Shown here piece by piece: positions 62,165-64,000 of a DNA stretch of 64,000 bases. A program made the translations under genes and the position numbers. This DNA is from Olivibacter sp036959255 (GTDB lineage Bacteria > Bacteroidota > Bacteroidia > Sphingobacteriales > Sphingobacteriaceae), in assembly GCF_036959255.1 (NCBI RefSeq), contig NZ_JAWMTI010000011.1, positions 133,974 through 197,973 of the forward strand. Reading direction: 5' to 3'. Each line of letters starts with the position of its first letter. Position 1 is the first letter of the stretch. Below the pieces are notes generated by a model that searched no databases, was not told the origin of the DNA, and was given only the letters and a program-made list of their open reading frames with translations.

Positions 62165-62172
62165 TATTTTTG
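62165..62172 (+). promoter_or_regulatory. -7 element of the GNAT gene
   Basis: TATTTTTG, 24 nt before the ATG; the -33 element is unclear. Confidence 0.4.
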
Positions 62173-62196
62173 CTCGCGTAAAATTTCAGTGTAGAC

Positions 62197-62613
62197 ATGA
62201 TACAAATCGAACAGATTGCGCCTCTAGTAACCAGACAATTACGGCACGAAGTTCTTTATCCTGAAAGTTCGATTGCATCGGTCATATTGGAAGAAGATCA
62301 TTTAGGTATCCATTTTGGCTTATACGACAATAATGAACTAATCGCCGTTGTTTCGCTGTTTATAAGAGGTGAAGAAGCACAATTCAGGAAGTTTGCCACT
62401 GATAGTCGGTATCAAAATAAAGGTTATGGATCAAACCTGTTGACTTATATCCTGCAATATGCTTATCAGCAGGGAGTAAAAAAAATTTGGTGCCATGCGA
62501 GAACTTCGGCTGTTCCATTTTATAAAAAGCATCATTTTGGAGCGGTAGGCGAATGTTTTAAAAAGGGTCCTATAGAATACCTAAGAATGGAGAAAACATT
62601 AGACGAGAATTAA
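62197..62613 (+). CDS. GNAT family N-acetyltransferase
   Basis: 138 residues. GNAT core: GLYDNNELIAVVSLFI, AQFRKFATDSRYQNKGYGSNLLTYILQYA (acetyl-CoA pyrophosphate loop) and KIWCHARTSAVPFYKKHHFGAVGECF. The substrate cannot be told. Stand-alone, before the secreted hypothetical gene. Confidence 0.9.
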   Translation: MIQIEQIAPLVTRQLRHEVLYPESSIASVILEEDHLGIHFGLYDNNELIAVVSLFIRGEEAQFRKFATDSRYQNKGYGSNLLTYILQYAYQQGVKKIWCHARTSAVPFYKKHHFGAVGECFKKGPIEYLRMEKTLDEN

Positions 62614-62653
62614 ATCATCACTTTAAAGCATATTATAATCAACCCTATATAAG

Positions 62654-63396
62654 ATGACTAAGAAATTTTTATTGGCACTTTCATTTTCTTTTTTAACGAT
62701 TTGTGCATTTGGACAAAAGATATTGGTCTGGTGTCCACCGGCCACTGAAATCAGTGCTGCCAACAACAAGCTACAGGGAATCAATTTAAATATTGTATTT
62801 TCTGACTTAAGAAAGATTACTGATACAACGCGCGTTGAATGTTCTTCCCAGGAATTAATAGACCACATAGCCACTGGTATCACCACATCATACCCGAGCG
62901 CAATCATCAATATTTTAGACACGAATCAATTTCATTCACCTGCTGAGAAAAACAAAATTACCGTCCGCATCGCTATATCANAGACCACATAGCCACTGGT
63001 ATCACCACATCATACCCGAGCGCAATCATCAATATTTTAGACACGAATCAATTTCATTCACCTGCTGAGAAAAACAAAATTACCGTCCGCATCGCTATAT
63101 CAGCCTATCATTCAGCCTCTGGAACAGACGCTTCTGCTGCAATTGGCAACAGCGAAGGAGATTTCAGTTGGGGTGCCTTGCCTAAAAACAAATGGAACTC
63201 AGTAGCCGGGTTTCATGTTGTTATTGAGGACAATAGGACTGAAAGTGTTAAGACACTTACCCGCAATATCGCGAACATTGTTTCAAGGCCTAATATTGGG
63301 GGATCACTCACTGCCAAAAAAGCGCTCTTTGAAGCTTACAATGAAGCAAATAGAGAATTACTTTATTTTATTGAAAATACAATTCAACCAAATTAG
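62654..63396 (+). CDS. Secreted hypothetical protein, split by an assembly join
   Basis: As printed, the frame breaks at the N at 62981 and stops at 62990-62992. If one copy of the 121-bp duplication plus the N is removed, the frame runs unbroken from ATG 62654 to TAG 63396 and encodes about 206 residues. Signal peptide KKFLLALSFSFLTICAFGQ. The rest has TGITTSYPSAIINILD, ASAAIGNSEGDFSWGALPKNKWNSVAGF and VSRPNIGGSLTAKKALFEAYNEAN. No family recognised. The true gene is probably intact; the break is technical. Confidence 0.75.
62860..63102. repeat. Exact 121-bp duplication around a single N (probable assembly artefact)
   Basis: Bases 62860-62980 and 62982-63102 are identical over all 121 positions, separated by one N at 62981. 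This is the mark of two overlapping contig ends joined without merging. Confidence 0.95.
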
Positions 63397-63440
63397 TTTG
63401 CAAAGTTCTAGTACTGCCTATTATTGACGGATTACTCGAT

Positions 63441-63824
63441 ATGAAAGAATTTAAAAAGTATTTTATTATACCATCTAGTCCGGACGAAGTTTATTTAGCA
63501 TTGACGCTTGAACAGGCCATTAGACTCTGGACAGGTGATGAAGTAAGCATGTCCAACATACCGAATACCGAATTTTCCTTATGGGATGGTAGTATTACCG
63601 GAAAAAATTTAACTTTTGAGGAGAATAAAAAAATTGTCCAACAATGGTATTTTGGTGATCAGGTAGAACCTTCTATTGTTACCATCAAACTTCATCCTCA
63701 TAAAAAGGGAACATCTCTTGAACTCCTTCATACGAACATACCAGATATAGATTATGAAGATATAGTTGCAGGATGGGAACAAGTCTATATGGCTTCTCTT
63801 ATTGATTTCTTTGAGGGAGAATAA
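63441..63824 (+). CDS. SRPBCC (START-like, AHSA1-type) domain protein
   Basis: 127 residues, single domain. Pattern: KKYFIIPSSPDEVYLALTLEQAIRLWTG, FSLWDGSITGKNLTFEENKKIVQQWYFGDQ and KKGTSLELLHTNIPDIDYEDIVAGWEQVYMASLIDFF, the helix-grip fold of the AHSA1/START superfamily. It may bind a hydrophobic ligand or assist Hsp90; the role here is unknown. It lies 44 bp after the hypothetical gene. Confidence 0.88.
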   Translation: MKEFKKYFIIPSSPDEVYLALTLEQAIRLWTGDEVSMSNIPNTEFSLWDGSITGKNLTFEENKKIVQQWYFGDQVEPSIVTIKLHPHKKGTSLELLHTNIPDIDYEDIVAGWEQVYMASLIDFFEGE

Positions 63825-63920
63825 ACCCTGACGGGATTACAACACACACTACTTTTTCGATCTATATTTAAACTTCATTAGAAAGGAATAGAGCTAGAAG
63901 AGGGAAATTCATATAAACGG

Positions 63921-63952
63921 AAAAGGCCGGGACGTTTTCACGTTCCGGCCTT
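63921..63952 (-). terminator. Intrinsic terminator of the rRNA operon
   Basis: On the minus strand AAGGCCGGAACGTGAAAA then CGTCCCGGCCTTTTCC: a GC-rich stem (AAGGCCGG and CCGGCCTT) directly after the 5S gene, followed by T-rich sequence. Confidence 0.75.
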
Positions 63953-63959
63953 CCTGTAA

Positions 63960-64000
63960 AGATCGGCACCGACCTACTCTCCCACATGTTACTGCAGTAC
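63960..64000 (-). rRNA. rrf: 5S ribosomal RNA, 3' end (partial)
   Basis: The minus strand reads GTACTGCAGTAACATGTGGG then AGAGTAGGTCGGTGCCGATC, the conserved 3' half of 5S rRNA (GGGAGAGTAGGTCGGTGCCG). The rest of the 5S and the larger rRNA genes lie beyond the right edge. The exact 3' base is approximate. Confidence 0.9.

Noticed and set aside
1..64000. Phage, transposon, integron, CRISPR or toxin-antitoxin modules
   Set aside because: No transposase, integrase, cas genes, direct-repeat arrays or paired short toxin-antitoxin genes were found; gene order and composition look chromosomal throughout.

Overview
The window is a chromosomal segment of a Gram-negative Bacteroidetes, most likely a member of the Sphingobacteriaceae (Olivibacter/Sphingobacterium/Pedobacter-like). 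This assignment is inferred from the gene families and was not searched. It rests on outer-membrane proteins typical of the phylum (putative porin, phosphate-selective porin O/P, DUF3078), Bacteroidetes small families (DUF5606, cysteine-rich CWC), repeated promoters of the Bacteroidetes type (TTTG - about 19-20 nt - TAnnTTTG), AT-rich intergenic DNA and few Shine-Dalgarno sites. There is no phage, transposon, CRISPR array or integrative element. The window ends in the 3' end of a 5S rRNA on the minus strand, so an rRNA operon lies just beyond it.

Layout. 1-12.5 kb: accessory metabolism and stress genes (end of an MFS transporter, two DinB-fold proteins, YjbQ, a secreted beta-helix protein, a seven-haem cytochrome c, DUF4268, a Tat-exported Gfo/Idh/MocA oxidoreductase, a GlxA-type AraC regulator, an XRE-cupin regulator with a palindrome over its promoter, a DUF808 membrane protein and an acyltransferase). 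12.6-21 kb: tRNA-Glu and a minus-strand operon glgX(treX)-treZ-treY::malQ that would convert glycogen or maltodextrin to trehalose, the last gene being a TreY-MalQ fusion. 21-33.7 kb: S10 peptidase, panB, DtxR-type repressor, smpB, pcm, priA, a large beta-propeller membrane protein, and tsaB-yidD-rnpA-rpmH. 34-42.5 kb: mscL, rpoN, the agmatine pair aguB-aguA, carA with a structured leader, eno-ftsB and fabG.

42.6-50 kb: an AraC regulator divergent from an aldehyde dehydrogenase-DUF779 pair with paired direct repeats between them, a hotdog thioesterase, a CWC protein and nrdB-nrdA (class Ia ribonucleotide reductase). 50-62 kb: MutS-like ATPase, DUF3078, rlmH, a 41-residue membrane microprotein, DUF5606-ppiB, lpxK-PNP-porin, pruA and an O/P porin. 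62-64 kb: GNAT, a secreted hypothetical protein split by an assembly join (one N flanked by an exact 121-bp duplication), an SRPBCC protein and the rRNA end.

Most genes are conserved housekeeping or central metabolism. No unmistakable new multi-gene system was found. The most interesting signals are regulatory: the carA leader with overlapping hairpins, the AraC direct repeats at the ALDH promoter, the self-overlapping operator of the XRE gene, a palindrome/DnaA-like cluster before nrdBA, triplicate 9-mers between DUF3078 and rlmH, and the microprotein. Several gene starts were moved from TTG to a downstream ATG, as stated in the entries.
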